Of a stretch of DNA of 64,000 nucleotides, positions 25,852-35,685 are shown piece by piece. This DNA is from Campylobacter concisus (lineage in GTDB: Bacteria > Campylobacterota > Campylobacteria > Campylobacterales > Campylobacteraceae): positions 62,001 through 126,000 of the forward strand of contig NZ_PIQS01000004.1 in the NCBI RefSeq assembly GCF_003048405.1, written 5' to 3'. The notes below the pieces were generated by a model that was not told the origin of the DNA, did no database searches, and worked only from the letters and a program-made list of their open reading frames with translations. The position numbers and the translations under genes are program-made. How positions within the stretch are numbered: the stretch's first letter is position 1; each line of letters opens with the position of its first letter.

Positions 25852-26607
25852 TTATTCGCCTAGAAGTTTATCTAGTTTTGCAGCCAAGCTCGTAGTATCA
25901 TGAGCTTTAGCTAAGCTCGCAGCATGAAGTTTTAAATTTGCTTGTAAATTTTCTTCCAAACTCTTTGCGATGTCGCTACTATCAAGATTTTCTAAACTAT
26001 TAGCATTCGCCACACTTCTTGCAGCTAGAGCATTTATACCTCTAAATACAGCATTTTGTGTTGATCCGATCTCTGAGCGAAGTGAATTTATATTTTTTAA
26101 AATTTCACCTGTATTTGAGCCGTCATCTTTGACATTTAAAAGAGCATTTGTGCCCAAATTTATATTTTTTGTACTCTCGCCTGTAAAAAATCCAAGCTCA
26201 GCATCAAATATGTTTTTGCCGTTAAATTTAGCCTCTTTTACGCTATCATTCATAGCATTTCTTAGTGCGTTGATTTCGCCCTTTATGCCTTTTTGTTCAT
26301 TTGCTGAGAGAGTAGGATTTGTAAGCTTACTTGAAAGCTCGCCTATTCTATCCGTATTTTTACTTAAATTTAAAAGCGTTGAATCAGCGATTTGAAGCAT
26401 ACCGATCATGTCGTTTGCATTTGCCAAACCTTCGTTCAAGACATTTGTTTGTGAAAGCAAACTCTCTGCGATTTGTAAATTTGCACCTGAAGCTTTGATC
26501 TCGCTGTTTGCAGAGATAGCATTTAGCGCTTTCTTCTCGCTATTTTTTGCTTGATCTAAATAATAGTTTCCTGAAGCCTGGTTTGCAGTATAAGTTCCTA
26601 ACTTCAT
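25852..26607 (-). CDS. flaC: FlaC-type minor flagellin-like protein
   Basis: 251 residues. It keeps the N-terminal flagellin D0/D1 helices (ASGANLQIAESLLSQTNVLNEGLANANDMIGMLQIADSTL, in two stretches) and 'KFNGKNIFD', and a short C-terminal helix, but lacks a central variable domain and the usual flagellin start. C. jejuni FlaC has the same length and plan; it is secreted through the flagellar apparatus rather than being a main filament subunit. It is a single gene with its own terminator. An AAGGAG ribosome site precedes it. Confidence 0.85.
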   Translation of the reverse strand: MKLGTYTANQASGNYYLDQAKNSEKKALNAISANSEIKASGANLQIAESLLSQTNVLNEGLANANDMIGMLQIADSTLLNLSKNTDRIGELSSKLTNPTLSANEQKGIKGEINALRNAMNDSVKEAKFNGKNIFDAELGFFTGESTKNINLGTNALLNVKDDGSNTGEILKNINSLRSEIGSTQNAVFRGINALAARSVANANSLENLDSSDIAKSLEENLQANLKLHAASLAKAHDTTSLAAKLDKLLGE

Positions 26608-26691
26608 AACAACTCCTTTTTAATAATTCGCCATCGATTCTACTATAAATTCTATAAAAAGTTGCAAAATCTTTATAAAATCCATTTTTCT

Positions 26692-27984
26692 TTACTCTTC
26701 TAGCCTCACTGCGACTGATTTTTTATGAGCGGTTAGCCCCTCAGCTTCAGCTAGCTGCATGCATGATTTGCCAAGATGCATGATACCTTTTCTACTCACT
26801 GAGATGATCGAACTTCGCTTCATGAAATTTTCAACTCCAAGCGGCGAGTAAAATCTCGCACTTCCACCAGTTGGCAATGTGTGATTTGGTCCAGCGATAT
26901 AATCTCCCATCGCTTCAGGCGTAAAGTGTCCAAAAAATATAGCGCCCGCATGAGTCACATCATCGATATAACTTAAAGCATCGTTTGTAGCGATCTCTAG
27001 GTGCTCAACAGCAAGCTCATTCATGAGAGCAAAACACTCTTTTAAATCTTTTGCCACTATTATTGCAGCTTTATTTCTTATGCTTGCACTTGCGATTGGC
27101 TCACGTTTTAGTGTCTTTAGCTCATCTTCGATGTGTCTTTGTACTGCCCTTGCGAAAGCTTCTACTGGCGTTATCAAAAAGGCACTTGCGATCTCGTCGT
27201 GCTCGGCTTGTGAGAGCATATCGATAGCTATGTGGCGAGGATTGGCACTATCATCAGCGATGACGCCTATCTCGCTTGGACCAGCGATCATATCAATATT
27301 TACGTCGCCATAAACTAGCTTTTTGGCAGTTGCTACGTAGATATTGCCAGGTCCTGTGATGACATCAACTTTTGGCACTGTTGCAGTTCCATAGGCCATT
27401 GCCGCAATAGCACTTGCGCCGCCTACTTTAAAGGCTGTCTTTATGCCACAAAGGTGCATTGCCGCAAGAAGCAAGGTATTTACCTTGCCATTTGGTGCTG
27501 GGGTGCAGACAACGATCTCTTTTACACCGGCTACGATCGCTGGGATCGCATTCATAAGAAGCGAGCTAGGATAAGCCGCTTTGCCACCTGGGATATAAAG
27601 GCCTGCGCGGTCAACCGCTGTGTATTTTGCGCCAAGCAAGATGTCATGTTCATCTTTATATGTCCAGTCGCTTGGCTTTGTGCGCTCGTGATAGCTTTTT
27701 ATCCTATCGTGAGCTAAATTTAAAGCCACTCTTAGGGCGTTATCTAGAGAGTTGTAGGCCGCTTCCATCTCTCTTACGTCGATTATTATGTCGTTTTTGC
27801 CTGTGACGCTAAATTTATCAAATTTTGTTATCTGGGCAAAAAGTGCACTATCGCCATCTTTTCTTATCTCGTCTATTATGCTAGCAACCACTGGCATTAC
27901 AGCGCTCATATCATTATCACTTCGTTTAACAAGCTGTAAAAATTTACTCTCAAAATCAGCGTCGCTGCTATGAAAAAATTTCAT
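26692..27984 (-). CDS. hisD: histidinol dehydrogenase
   Basis: 430 residues, the normal length. The enzyme oxidises histidinol to histidine in two NAD steps with zinc. Signature parts are 'YIPGGKAAYPSSLLMN', 'TVPKVDVITGPGNIYVATAKK', 'DMIAGPSEIGVIAD', 'LSQAEHDEIASA' (Gln and His zinc ligands) and 'GPNHTLPTGGSARFYSPLGV'. The ATG overlaps the stop of the PLP-enzyme gene (ATGA). Other his genes are elsewhere. Confidence 0.97.
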   Translation of the reverse strand: MKFFHSSDADFESKFLQLVKRSDNDMSAVMPVVASIIDEIRKDGDSALFAQITKFDKFSVTGKNDIIIDVREMEAAYNSLDNALRVALNLAHDRIKSYHERTKPSDWTYKDEHDILLGAKYTAVDRAGLYIPGGKAAYPSSLLMNAIPAIVAGVKEIVVCTPAPNGKVNTLLLAAMHLCGIKTAFKVGGASAIAAMAYGTATVPKVDVITGPGNIYVATAKKLVYGDVNIDMIAGPSEIGVIADDSANPRHIAIDMLSQAEHDEIASAFLITPVEAFARAVQRHIEDELKTLKREPIASASIRNKAAIIVAKDLKECFALMNELAVEHLEIATNDALSYIDDVTHAGAIFFGHFTPEAMGDYIAGPNHTLPTGGSARFYSPLGVENFMKRSSIISVSRKGIMHLGKSCMQLAEAEGLTAHKKSVAVRLEE

Positions 27985-28832
27985 CCATGCTCCTTTAATT
28001 TTAATTTTCTCTCATATCTTTGCTTTTGTGTAATGTTACCTAAAATTCCACCCTGGTGAATGTATAAAATTTGATCCCCAAGCTTATCTAAATTTGCAAA
28101 AAGCGTGATAAAGCCAACAGGGTCGTATACTAGGTCAAATTCCACGCCACTTTTGCAAACCTCTAGCCAAATCTCATAAAGCTCTGGGTATAAATTCCCA
28201 AAATGATACTTCTTTGGCGGATTTAAAATTTGCACCTTGCTATTTTTATCTAGCTCATAAATTTGCTTTTTTAGATAGTCACCATCCCCTACGCATGGCG
28301 CTGTAAAGACCCTAAGATCGGTATGCTTTGCTAGGTAGCATGCGCTAGTACCTGTGCCTGAGGGCAAGAAAATATCGGGCCTTATACCACTTTTTTTGCT
28401 CCACTCATCTATCTCACGCGCCTGCGTGATAAAGCCAAGCTCAGCCTCATTCTGCGCCACGCCTTCATTTATAAAGAGTGCATTTTTACTATTTGCAAGC
28501 TCTTTAGCAAATTTCTCACGCTCTTCTTTTACGAAAATTTCCATGCCATTTTCAAGTGCAAATTTGAAATTTCCAACTGGATTTTGCTCTAAATTTGAAC
28601 TAAGATGAGAGACGACATAGTAAAATTTAAGCCCCTTTAGCCTAGCAAAAAGGCTTAGGCTATACATAGCATTTGACTGGCTTGAGCCGTGAGATACGAT
28701 GGCCTGAGTGCCACCAAGATCAGCCTTTAAAAAATACTCTAGCTTTCTTGCTTTATTGCCGTTAAACTCGCCTAGCAGATCATCTCTCAAAAGCCAAAAC
28801 TCTCGCCCCTTAAGAACAACCTGCTCAATCAC
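27981..28832 (-). CDS. PLP enzyme, ACC deaminase / D-cysteine desulfhydrase family
   Basis: 283 residues of the tryptophan-synthase-beta-like PLP family. The N-terminal 'LRDDLLGEFNGNKARKLEYFL' has the PLP lysine in 'GNKARK' and is typical of the ACC deaminase/D-cysteine desulfhydrase branch. 'SHGSSQSNAMYSLSLFA' binds the carboxylate and 'LPSGTGTSACYLA' the phosphate. It is shorter than classical members (about 330). D-cysteine or another D-amino acid may be the substrate. It overlaps the motor-like gene upstream by 8 bases and hisD downstream. Confidence 0.82.
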   Translation of the reverse strand: MIEQVVLKGREFWLLRDDLLGEFNGNKARKLEYFLKADLGGTQAIVSHGSSQSNAMYSLSLFARLKGLKFYYVVSHLSSNLEQNPVGNFKFALENGMEIFVKEEREKFAKELANSKNALFINEGVAQNEAELGFITQAREIDEWSKKSGIRPDIFLPSGTGTSACYLAKHTDLRVFTAPCVGDGDYLKKQIYELDKNSKVQILNPPKKYHFGNLYPELYEIWLEVCKSGVEFDLVYDPVGFITLFANLDKLGDQILYIHQGGILGNITQKQRYERKLKLKEHG

Positions 28833-29916
28833 CCTTAAACTCCAAAAATTTCTCTATCTCGTTGATAGCCTCTTTATTTGAGAGTGAAAATTTGATCTCG
28901 ATGCGCCTTGAAGCGTCTTTATCTTCGGCTCCGTCCTTAAAAACTAACTCATTGTAGCTTCGTCCGCTTGCCACGAGTAACTTTCTCAGGCGCGCGTCAT
29001 CACTAAATGAGCTTATAAACTCCATCACCGCGTAAGCTCTTTTTTGTGAAAGCTCTAAGTTATAAATGTAGCTTCCATCACTATCTGTAAAACCTTCAAT
29101 TATTATCTGATCAATGTTTGAGGCGATCTCTTTATCATTTAAAAGCACGTCAAAATACTTACTAAGCGTGGCTTTTAGCTCCTCTTTGACCTCTTCTTTT
29201 AAGACCGCACTTGCTTTATCAAAAAGCACTGAGGAGCTAAGCTTTAGTGCGCCTGAGTTTGGGTCGATCTCGATGCTATTTCCAAGCCTATCTTTTAAGG
29301 CTGAGATCACTTTTACCCTTATGCCAGTTAGGTTTTTGACCCTGTCACGAGTGACATTTAGATCCCTTAAAAGCTCGTCATATCTAGCCTCTTTTTTGCT
29401 CACTTGCTCGAGCAAAAAGGCGATCTTGGCTAAATTTTTCTCGCTACTTTCATTTGCGTCGCTAAGCGCTCTATCTTTTGATGAAATTTCATCATTTAGC
29501 ACGATCATCTTTTGATTTAGATCAAAAATGCTAGCATTTAGCTCTTTTATGCTCGCATTTGCGTCTTTATTTTCCTCTATGAGCTGGGCTAGCTTTTCTT
29601 TTAGGGCGTCTATTTGGATGACGAAAATTTCATTTAATTTTTTTAAATTTATGTTTTCGTCGCTTATCTTTGAAAGCTCACTTTTTAGTGCGTCATTTAG
29701 CTCTTCAAGGGTGAAATTTCTACCCTGGGCGTCTTTTAAATTTGCTAAAGCTGCGATGATAGCTTGCTCTTTATTTTCAAGGGTGTTTTGGGTTAGGACG
29801 TATTTTACGACGACAGCACCGATAAGTAGCATAAAAACGAAGAGCAGACCTGCCATCAAGTCCGCGTACGAAACCCAAAAGCTTGATTGATCTTCGTTAT
29901 TTTTGTTTATTTTCAT
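28825..29916 (-). CDS. MotB/ZorB-like membrane protein with OmpA peptidoglycan domain
   Basis: 363 residues. One membrane helix follows a short cytoplasmic start, 'SYADLMAGLLFVFMLLIGAVVV', with Asp19 in the position of the proton-carrying Asp of MotB-like stators. A long coiled coil spans about 60-190, and the OmpA-like domain is at ~215-350 ('IIIEGFTDSDGSYIYNLELSQKRAYAV', 'DASRRIEIKF'). Together with the MotA-like partner (ATGA overlap) it should form a proton-driven 5:2 motor. C. jejuni Cj0599 occupies the same place, as I recall. Its role is unknown. Confidence 0.85.
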   Translation of the reverse strand: MKINKNNEDQSSFWVSYADLMAGLLFVFMLLIGAVVVKYVLTQNTLENKEQAIIAALANLKDAQGRNFTLEELNDALKSELSKISDENINLKKLNEIFVIQIDALKEKLAQLIEENKDANASIKELNASIFDLNQKMIVLNDEISSKDRALSDANESSEKNLAKIAFLLEQVSKKEARYDELLRDLNVTRDRVKNLTGIRVKVISALKDRLGNSIEIDPNSGALKLSSSVLFDKASAVLKEEVKEELKATLSKYFDVLLNDKEIASNIDQIIIEGFTDSDGSYIYNLELSQKRAYAVMEFISSFSDDARLRKLLVASGRSYNELVFKDGAEDKDASRRIEIKFSLSNKEAINEIEKFLEFKGD

Positions 29917-31226
29917 TGCACTAGATTTTCGATTTTTTCTATTACAGAATTTGCTTCTTTATCGATCTCATCTATATTCTTCTTAAGCTCAGCAATCAAG
30001 CTCTCACGCTCTTTTTCGCGCTCCAAGCTCCTGCCCTCTTGCTCATACGCCGCCTTAAATATCGTAGCACTCTCCACGAGCGAGGCTCTAAATTCCTTTA
30101 GCGCTTCATTTTGCTCTTTCATCAAAGAGAGAGAAAATTCTCTTAAAACCTTGTCAAAACTCTTTATAGTCTGCTCAAATTTTATCTGGCTCTCTTTTGT
30201 AGCGTTTAAATTTCTACTAAAAATTTCGCCAAGCTTTGCATGCTCGGTTAAAATTTTAACCTCCATATCTTTAAAGGCATTAGAAAACGCGCTTACTGCC
30301 TTTAGCATATCAGAGTGGATTTTTACAAATTCATCTTGTTTTAGGCTAGCTTCATTTAGCATTTTAAGGTTTGTGCTAAGCTCAGCTTTGCTTTGATTGA
30401 TGATATTTTTTTCAACCTCGCAAAGCTCTTTTAGACTGTTAAATTTCTCATTTGTCAGTTCGCTTAGCTCTTTTACAAATTTATCATCAAGCACCATTTT
30501 AAAAGCGTCATGACCATCTTTGAAGTAGCCAACAGAGGCTTTCATAAAATTTGCATTTAGCTCATTTTCCTGCCAGAAAAACTCACGGCTAAGCTCTTTT
30601 TGCTCGCTGTAAAATTTCTCAAATTTACTAACGCCTATCTTTTCAAAAAACATCCACCAAAGCGCTAAAAAAATACCATAGATCGATACATAAAACGCCG
30701 TAGCGACACCATTTAGTAATATAGCGATCTCTTTTTCAAGACCATCTGTGGTATTTGAGCTAAACTCTGGCATAGAGATGGCGATACTGATAAATGTACC
30801 CAAAATTCCAAGCATAGGAAAGACTGCTTGGCCAATATTTGCTAGGTTGTCATTTCTAAAATTTCTTGTGTAGTTCTCGAAAAAATCTTCAAATTTAGCG
30901 TTTGCCTTTTTGACGCTTGAAATTTCAAAGAGATGCGAGATGATAAATTCTTTTAGCCTTATCTTGTAGTCTTTGGCATTTGCTAAGAAATTTGAGTAAG
31001 CTACCAAAGCGCTATGACGAGAAAAAATAAAGGCAACAAAGAGTATAACGCCCATCATCACGATGGTGTGAAGCTTCATCTGAAAATTTATAACACCAAG
31101 ATAGGCTAGTATCGCCAAGATGTAGATAGCTAAAGGGATAAAGATAACTTTAAAAAAGACAAAGAAAGAGTGAGCTTGGTGCTCCTTTGGCACACTTAGC
31201 TCACTAAAATCATTTTGATTTTGCAT
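29913..31226 (-). CDS. MotA/TolQ/ExbB-like (ZorA-like) membrane protein with long coiled-coil tail
   Basis: 437 residues. Hydrophobic helices lie near 22-45, 55-72, 130-150 and 175-200. The proton-channel core 'FPMLGILGTFISIAISMP' and 'LLNGVATAFYVSIYGIFLALWW' matches the MotA/TolQ/ExbB family. Residues ~240-437 form a long charged cytoplasmic coiled coil, as in the ZorA tail of Zorya defence and unlike flagellar MotA. The partner is the next gene. It follows fbaA by 4 bases, so it is in a housekeeping transcript rather than a defence island. Confidence 0.85.
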   Translation of the reverse strand: MQNQNDFSELSVPKEHQAHSFFVFFKVIFIPLAIYILAILAYLGVINFQMKLHTIVMMGVILFVAFIFSRHSALVAYSNFLANAKDYKIRLKEFIISHLFEISSVKKANAKFEDFFENYTRNFRNDNLANIGQAVFPMLGILGTFISIAISMPEFSSNTTDGLEKEIAILLNGVATAFYVSIYGIFLALWWMFFEKIGVSKFEKFYSEQKELSREFFWQENELNANFMKASVGYFKDGHDAFKMVLDDKFVKELSELTNEKFNSLKELCEVEKNIINQSKAELSTNLKMLNEASLKQDEFVKIHSDMLKAVSAFSNAFKDMEVKILTEHAKLGEIFSRNLNATKESQIKFEQTIKSFDKVLREFSLSLMKEQNEALKEFRASLVESATIFKAAYEQEGRSLEREKERESLIAELKKNIDEIDKEANSVIEKIENLVQ

Positions 31227-31230
31227 AGGA

Positions 31231-32295
31231 TTAGTTCCTATTTATGCAGTTTAAGTCGCTAAAAGCAGTCTGAAGACGCTTAACCATGCTCTCCTCGCCG
31301 CTTCTTAGCCATTTCCTTGGGTCGTAGTATTTTTTATTTGGCTTATCCTCACCCTCTGGGTTGCCGATCTGGCCTTGCAAGTATGCTCTATTTTTGGCCT
31401 CATACTCGCGTACTCCGTCCCAAAACGCCCACTGCGTATCAGTGTCGATATTCATCTTGATAACACCGTAACTTACAGCATCTTTGATATCCTTTAGCTC
31501 ACTGCCGCTACCGCCATGAAATACAAAATTTACAGGTTTGCTATCTTTTGTATTAAATTTTTTAGCGACATAGGCTTGTGAGTTTTTAAGAATTTCTGGT
31601 CTTAGCACGACATTACCCGGTTTATAAACGCCGTGGACGTTACCAAAACTAGCTGCGATGCTGAATTTATCACTTATCTTGCTTAGTCTTTCATAAGCAA
31701 GTGCGACGTCTTCTGGCTGAGTGTAAAGAAGCGCATTATCAACGCTTGTGTTATCCACGCCGTCTTCTTCGCCACCAGTGACGCCTAGCTCGATTTCTAG
31801 GCTGATGCCAAGCTCGCTAAGCTCTTTTAGATATTTCTCGCATGTGCTTAAATTTTCATTGATATTCTCTTCGCTAAGATCAAGCATGTGAGAGCTAAAA
31901 AGTGGCACGCCGTGAGTTTTTTTATACTCATGACTTGCTTTTACTAGCTCATCTATCCAAGGTAAGAGCTTTCTAGCAGCGTGGTCTGTGTGCAAAATGA
32001 CTGGCACGCCATAAGCCTGGGCAAGCAAATGAACATGCTTTGCTCCAGCGATCGCGCCAAGAACGGCTGCGTTGTCGCAGGCTTTACCAGCGTAAAAACC
32101 TGCACCGCCATTACTAAACTGAACGATAACAGGCGAGTTAGCAACCTTTGCCGCTTCTAAAACAGCATTTACCGAGTCGCTGCCTACGACATTTACAGCA
32201 GGTATTGCAAAACCTTGCTCTTTGGCATAAGCATAAAGTTTTGTTACATCATCTCCGCTTAAAACACCAAGTTTTACGATATCTAAAACGCCCAT
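31231..32295 (-). CDS. fbaA: class II fructose-bisphosphate aldolase
   Basis: 354 residues from the ATG at 32295 (MGVLDIVKLGVLSG). GGAGG sits 6 bases upstream, so the in-frame TTG at 32307 that contains this site is not the start. Zinc motifs: 'VILHTDHAARKLLPW' (His-Asp-His), 'IELGVTGGEEDGVDN', 'GNVHGVYKPGNV', and 'NFVFHGGSGSELKDI'. It splits or forms fructose-1,6-bisphosphate, mainly for gluconeogenesis in Campylobacter. It follows the PEB4-type gene by 15 bases. Confidence 0.96.
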   Translation of the reverse strand: MGVLDIVKLGVLSGDDVTKLYAYAKEQGFAIPAVNVVGSDSVNAVLEAAKVANSPVIVQFSNGGAGFYAGKACDNAAVLGAIAGAKHVHLLAQAYGVPVILHTDHAARKLLPWIDELVKASHEYKKTHGVPLFSSHMLDLSEENINENLSTCEKYLKELSELGISLEIELGVTGGEEDGVDNTSVDNALLYTQPEDVALAYERLSKISDKFSIAASFGNVHGVYKPGNVVLRPEILKNSQAYVAKKFNTKDSKPVNFVFHGGSGSELKDIKDAVSYGVIKMNIDTDTQWAFWDGVREYEAKNRAYLQGQIGNPEGEDKPNKKYYDPRKWLRSGEESMVKRLQTAFSDLNCINRN

Positions 32296-32310
32296 TTTAT
32301 CCTCCAAATT

Positions 32311-33129
32311 TTATTTGTATTCTATCTTTGCTTTTTGGCGTAGAGCTTCACTTTTTTGTCTAACAGCAGCTTGGAATTTCTCCATTTTTACAGCTTGCTC
32401 GATCTCTGGTTTTGCTTGCTCAAAGCTTACAGTACCAGCAGCTTTGCCATCTTCTTTTAAGATTACATGATAACCAAACTGAGTTTTAACTGGTTTAGTT
32501 GAAACTGCGCCATTAGCCATTGAAAATGCAGCATCTGCAAAAGGTTTTACCATTTGGCTTTGACCAAACCAACCAAGCTCGCCACCATGTGCTGCTGAAC
32601 CTTTATCGATTGATTTTTGGCTTGCTAGCTCTGCAAATTTCTTAGTTAGAGCCTCGCCTTTTAAATTTTTAAGCTGAGCAATGATATCGTTTGCTGTTTT
32701 TTCATCTTCAACTAAAATATGTTTAGCTTTTGCTTGAGCTGGCTCATTCATGCTAGATTTGTTTTTATTATAAAAGTCTTTTAGTTCATTTTCACTTACT
32801 TTTAAGCTATCAAATAGTTTTCTCATATAAAGCTCAACTGCGATGCCTTCTTGTGCAGCCTTAACAGCTTTGATATACTCAACATCTTTTTCGATACCGC
32901 TTGATTTAGCATCTTTTAAAAGAAGTTTTCTATTTATTAGATCGTCGATAATGCGTTTTTTCTCATTTGGCTGAAGCTTGCTAGCGTCAAAACCCGGCAT
33001 AGCTGCTGACAAAAGTCCTGAAATATCGCTATCGTTTATAGCGTCACCATCGACTGTTGCAACTACTGCTGCATTTAGAGTAACAGCTGCCGCTAAACTT
33101 AAAACTGCTGGAAACAAAAATTTTTTCAT
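32311..33129 (-). CDS. PEB4-type periplasmic peptidyl-prolyl isomerase/chaperone
   Basis: 272 residues with signal peptide ([20 protein letters not shown]). A SurA-like helical chaperone part is followed by a parvulin domain at ~130-235: '[17 protein letters not shown]', '[21 protein letters not shown]', '[13 protein letters not shown]'. It matches C. jejuni PEB4/Cbf2, which helps outer-membrane proteins fold and affects adhesion and biofilm. It is the first gene of the unit through hisD. Confidence 0.93.
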   Translation of the reverse strand: MKKFLFPAVLSLAAAVTLNAAVVATVDGDAINDSDISGLLSAAMPGFDASKLQPNEKKRIIDDLINRKLLLKDAKSSGIEKDVEYIKAVKAAQEGIAVELYMRKLFDSLKVSENELKDFYNKNKSSMNEPAQAKAKHILVEDEKTANDIIAQLKNLKGEALTKKFAELASQKSIDKGSAAHGGELGWFGQSQMVKPFADAAFSMANGAVSTKPVKTQFGYHVILKEDGKAAGTVSFEQAKPEIEQAVKMEKFQAAVRQKSEALRQKAKIEYK

Positions 33130-33224
33130 ATAAATCCTTTAAAAAATTGATTTTATGGGCAAGATTATATCAAATAAAGCGATAACTTTTCATTTAACTT
33201 AAGAAAATAAGGTAAAATACGAAA

Positions 33225-33857
33225 ATGAGAACAAAAAAAGATATTTTAGAGATAAAAATAAGACTTCTAGAAGAGTTTAAAGACGCCAAAAGTGAGCTTA
33301 AATTTAGGAATTTATATGAGCTACTTGTCTGTGTCATGCTCTCAGCCCAGTGCACTGATAAAAGAGTAAATTTAATAACTCCAGCTTTATTTGAAGCGTA
33401 TAAAGATGTCTATGAGCTAGCTAGCGCAAATTTAGCAAGTCTAAAACTAATGATAAACTCGTGCAGCTTTTTTAATAACAAGGCGGTAAATTTAATCAAA
33501 ATGGCAAACAGCGTGGTTGAGCTTTATAATGGAGAAATCCCGCTTGATGAAGAGAAGCTAAAAGCGCTTGCTGGAGTTGGGCAAAAGACCGCTCACGTCG
33601 TGCTTTTAGAGGCTACAAATGCAAATGTTATGGCTGTTGATACGCACGTTTTTAGAGTGGCGCACAGACTTGATCTTAGCCATGCAAAAACGCCAGAAGC
33701 CACTGAAGCTGATCTTAGCCATGCCTTTAAAACAGATCTTGGTAAGCTTCATCAAGCCATGGTGCTCTTTGGACGTTATACCTGTAAAGCCAAAAAGCCA
33801 CTTTGCCATGAGTGTATCTTAAATGATCTTTGTAACAGCAAGGACAAGATTATTTAA
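33225..33857 (+). CDS. nth: endonuclease III
   Basis: 210 residues. Helix-hairpin-helix and catalytic Lys/Asp: 'LAGVGQKTAHVVLLEATNANVMAVDTHVFRVAHRL' (two joined motifs). The C-terminal iron-sulfur site is CxxxxxxCxxCxxxxxC in 'CKAKKPLCHECILNDLC'. It removes oxidised pyrimidines and nicks abasic sites. It is divergent from the PEB4 gene; a TAAAAT box lies ~14 bases before the ATG. Its 3' end overlaps the convergent dsbD end by 8 bases. Confidence 0.97.
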   Translation: MRTKKDILEIKIRLLEEFKDAKSELKFRNLYELLVCVMLSAQCTDKRVNLITPALFEAYKDVYELASANLASLKLMINSCSFFNNKAVNLIKMANSVVELYNGEIPLDEEKLKALAGVGQKTAHVVLLEATNANVMAVDTHVFRVAHRLDLSHAKTPEATEADLSHAFKTDLGKLHQAMVLFGRYTCKAKKPLCHECILNDLCNSKDKII

Positions 33858-35580
33858 TTTTCTCAAGCTTTGCTAGAAAATTTTTAGCATCTATAAAGCC
33901 GATAGTTCTAAGAAATTTTAGCTCATCGCCACCATTAAATAGTAAGAGCGCAGGTGGATCAATAAGCCCAAAATTTCTTAGCATCTCATCATTTTGTGAT
34001 CCACCATTTGTTACATCGATACGAATAAGTGCAAAATTTGCCAAAGCATCCATAACATCACTATCTTTAAAAGTGTTCTTTTCTATCTCTTTGCAGCTTA
34101 CACACCAATCAGCATAAAAATCTACTAGAACGGGCTTGTTTGAGTTTTTTATTATCTCATTTAGTTCATCTAAATTTTTAACGGAATTAAATTTTAACAC
34201 ACTATCACTTTTTGCCAAATTTAGTCCAGAAAGTGGAGAAAAAGCCTCCTTTGAGCCCAAGAATGAACCAACTATTAGCATAACTGAATATATAAAAACT
34301 AGGATAAAAAACGCTTTTTTAAACTTAGCCCAGCTTTGCTCTGCTACTTCAAATGCCCCAAAATAAACTGCCATAAAAACGCCTATAATGCCATATCCTA
34401 ATAGCTCAAAAAATTCTCCAAGCACACGTGCAAGGATCCAAACTGCCATGATGAGCATCAAAAAACCAAAGAATTTTTTCACTTCATCCATCCAACTACC
34501 AGGTTTTGGCAAAAGCTTTCCAGAGCTTAGCCCGATAATAAGTAGTGGCACGCCCATGCCAAGCCCCATGACAAAAAGCATAATGCCACCATAAAAGACA
34601 TTTCCACTTTGGGCAATATAAAGAAGCGCACCAGCTAATGGTGCTGCTACGCAAGGTGATACGATGAGAGCTGAGGCAAAGCCCATAATAAAAATTCCAA
34701 CATAGCCTGAACTATTTTGCGATTTTTTACTTATCAAATTTTCAAATTTTGCTGGCAATTTTATATCATAAAATCCAAACATGCTAAAGCTTAGAATGAC
34801 AAAAATGACCGCAAAAGTGCCAAGTACATAGATATTTTGCAAAGCTCCTGCGATACCAAAGCCAAGTAGACTAGCTGCCACTCCAGCTAGTGCGTAAGCT
34901 AGGCTCATCGCGACAACATAAATGAATGATAATAAGAAGCCTTTTTTTGCATTTAAATTAGCACCTTTTGAGACGATTATGCTTGAAAGTATCGGTATCA
35001 TCGGAAAGACGCAAGGTGTTAGTGAAAGCAAGAGACCATAACCAAAAAAAGTAAGAAGCGAGATAAAGAAATTTTTATCTCCAAGCCTATTTGCGATATC
35101 TTGCTCGCTAGAAAATTCTTCAGCAAGAATGTCGGTATCGTTTTTTTGCTCTTTTTTAAAAGTGGCGATGCTAAATTTTCCAGCTTGGTCAGTTATCTCA
35201 TAAATTCTGCTTTGCGGGCGGTAGCAAATGCCGTTTTTAGCACAGCCTTGATAGTTAATGTCAAGTATTGCTTTGCCATGTGAAAGATTTTCTTTTACTA
35301 AATTTAATGGAATAAAAATCGAAAAATCTTTTGGATAAATTTCATATTCTCCCGTATTTTCACTACTTGGCAAATTTAATAGCTCATTTATCTTTTTGCC
35401 AGCTAGCTTAATCTCAAAACTCTCTTTATAAAGATAGATATTTTCACCAAAGTTAAACTTCACTTCAACATTTTGACTATCAACGCTTGGAGTTAAAACA
35501 AAGGCTTTGCTAACATCTAAAACCTCGGCAAAAAGCGAGCCTGCAAATAAAATAATCGAAAAAAGAAATTTTAAAAACAT
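33850..35580 (-). CDS. dsbD: thiol:disulfide interchange protein DsbD
   Basis: 576 residues. Signal peptide, then an N-terminal periplasmic domain with the Cys pair in 'YQGCAKNGICYRPQSR'. Eight membrane helices follow with 'LTPCVFPMIPILSSII' and 'VSPCVAAPLAGALLYIAQSG' (central Cys pair). The C-terminal thioredoxin domain has 'YADWCVSCKEIEKNTF'. It carries electrons from cytoplasmic thioredoxin to periplasmic reductases and cytochrome c assembly. Confidence 0.96.
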   Translation of the reverse strand: MFLKFLFSIILFAGSLFAEVLDVSKAFVLTPSVDSQNVEVKFNFGENIYLYKESFEIKLAGKKINELLNLPSSENTGEYEIYPKDFSIFIPLNLVKENLSHGKAILDINYQGCAKNGICYRPQSRIYEITDQAGKFSIATFKKEQKNDTDILAEEFSSEQDIANRLGDKNFFISLLTFFGYGLLLSLTPCVFPMIPILSSIIVSKGANLNAKKGFLLSFIYVVAMSLAYALAGVAASLLGFGIAGALQNIYVLGTFAVIFVILSFSMFGFYDIKLPAKFENLISKKSQNSSGYVGIFIMGFASALIVSPCVAAPLAGALLYIAQSGNVFYGGIMLFVMGLGMGVPLLIIGLSSGKLLPKPGSWMDEVKKFFGFLMLIMAVWILARVLGEFFELLGYGIIGVFMAVYFGAFEVAEQSWAKFKKAFFILVFIYSVMLIVGSFLGSKEAFSPLSGLNLAKSDSVLKFNSVKNLDELNEIIKNSNKPVLVDFYADWCVSCKEIEKNTFKDSDVMDALANFALIRIDVTNGGSQNDEMLRNFGLIDPPALLLFNGGDELKFLRTIGFIDAKNFLAKLEKIK

Positions 35581-35685
35581 ACTAATCCTTGCTAAATTAA
35601 AAAAGATGATTTTAGTCTAAATTCTTAAATTTATTCTATTTTATTGTAAAATCGTGAAAATATGTGAAATTTTAAAGGAGCAAAG

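Noticed and set aside
28825..31226. A complete Zorya defence system
   Set aside because: Only the ZorAB-like pair is present. No ZorC/ZorD helicase or ZorE nuclease lies near, and flanking genes are fbaA, a PLP enzyme and hisD.
32296..32307. Upstream TTG start for fbaA
   Set aside because: The TTG overlaps the GGAGG ribosome site that serves the ATG at 32295, so it cannot be the start.
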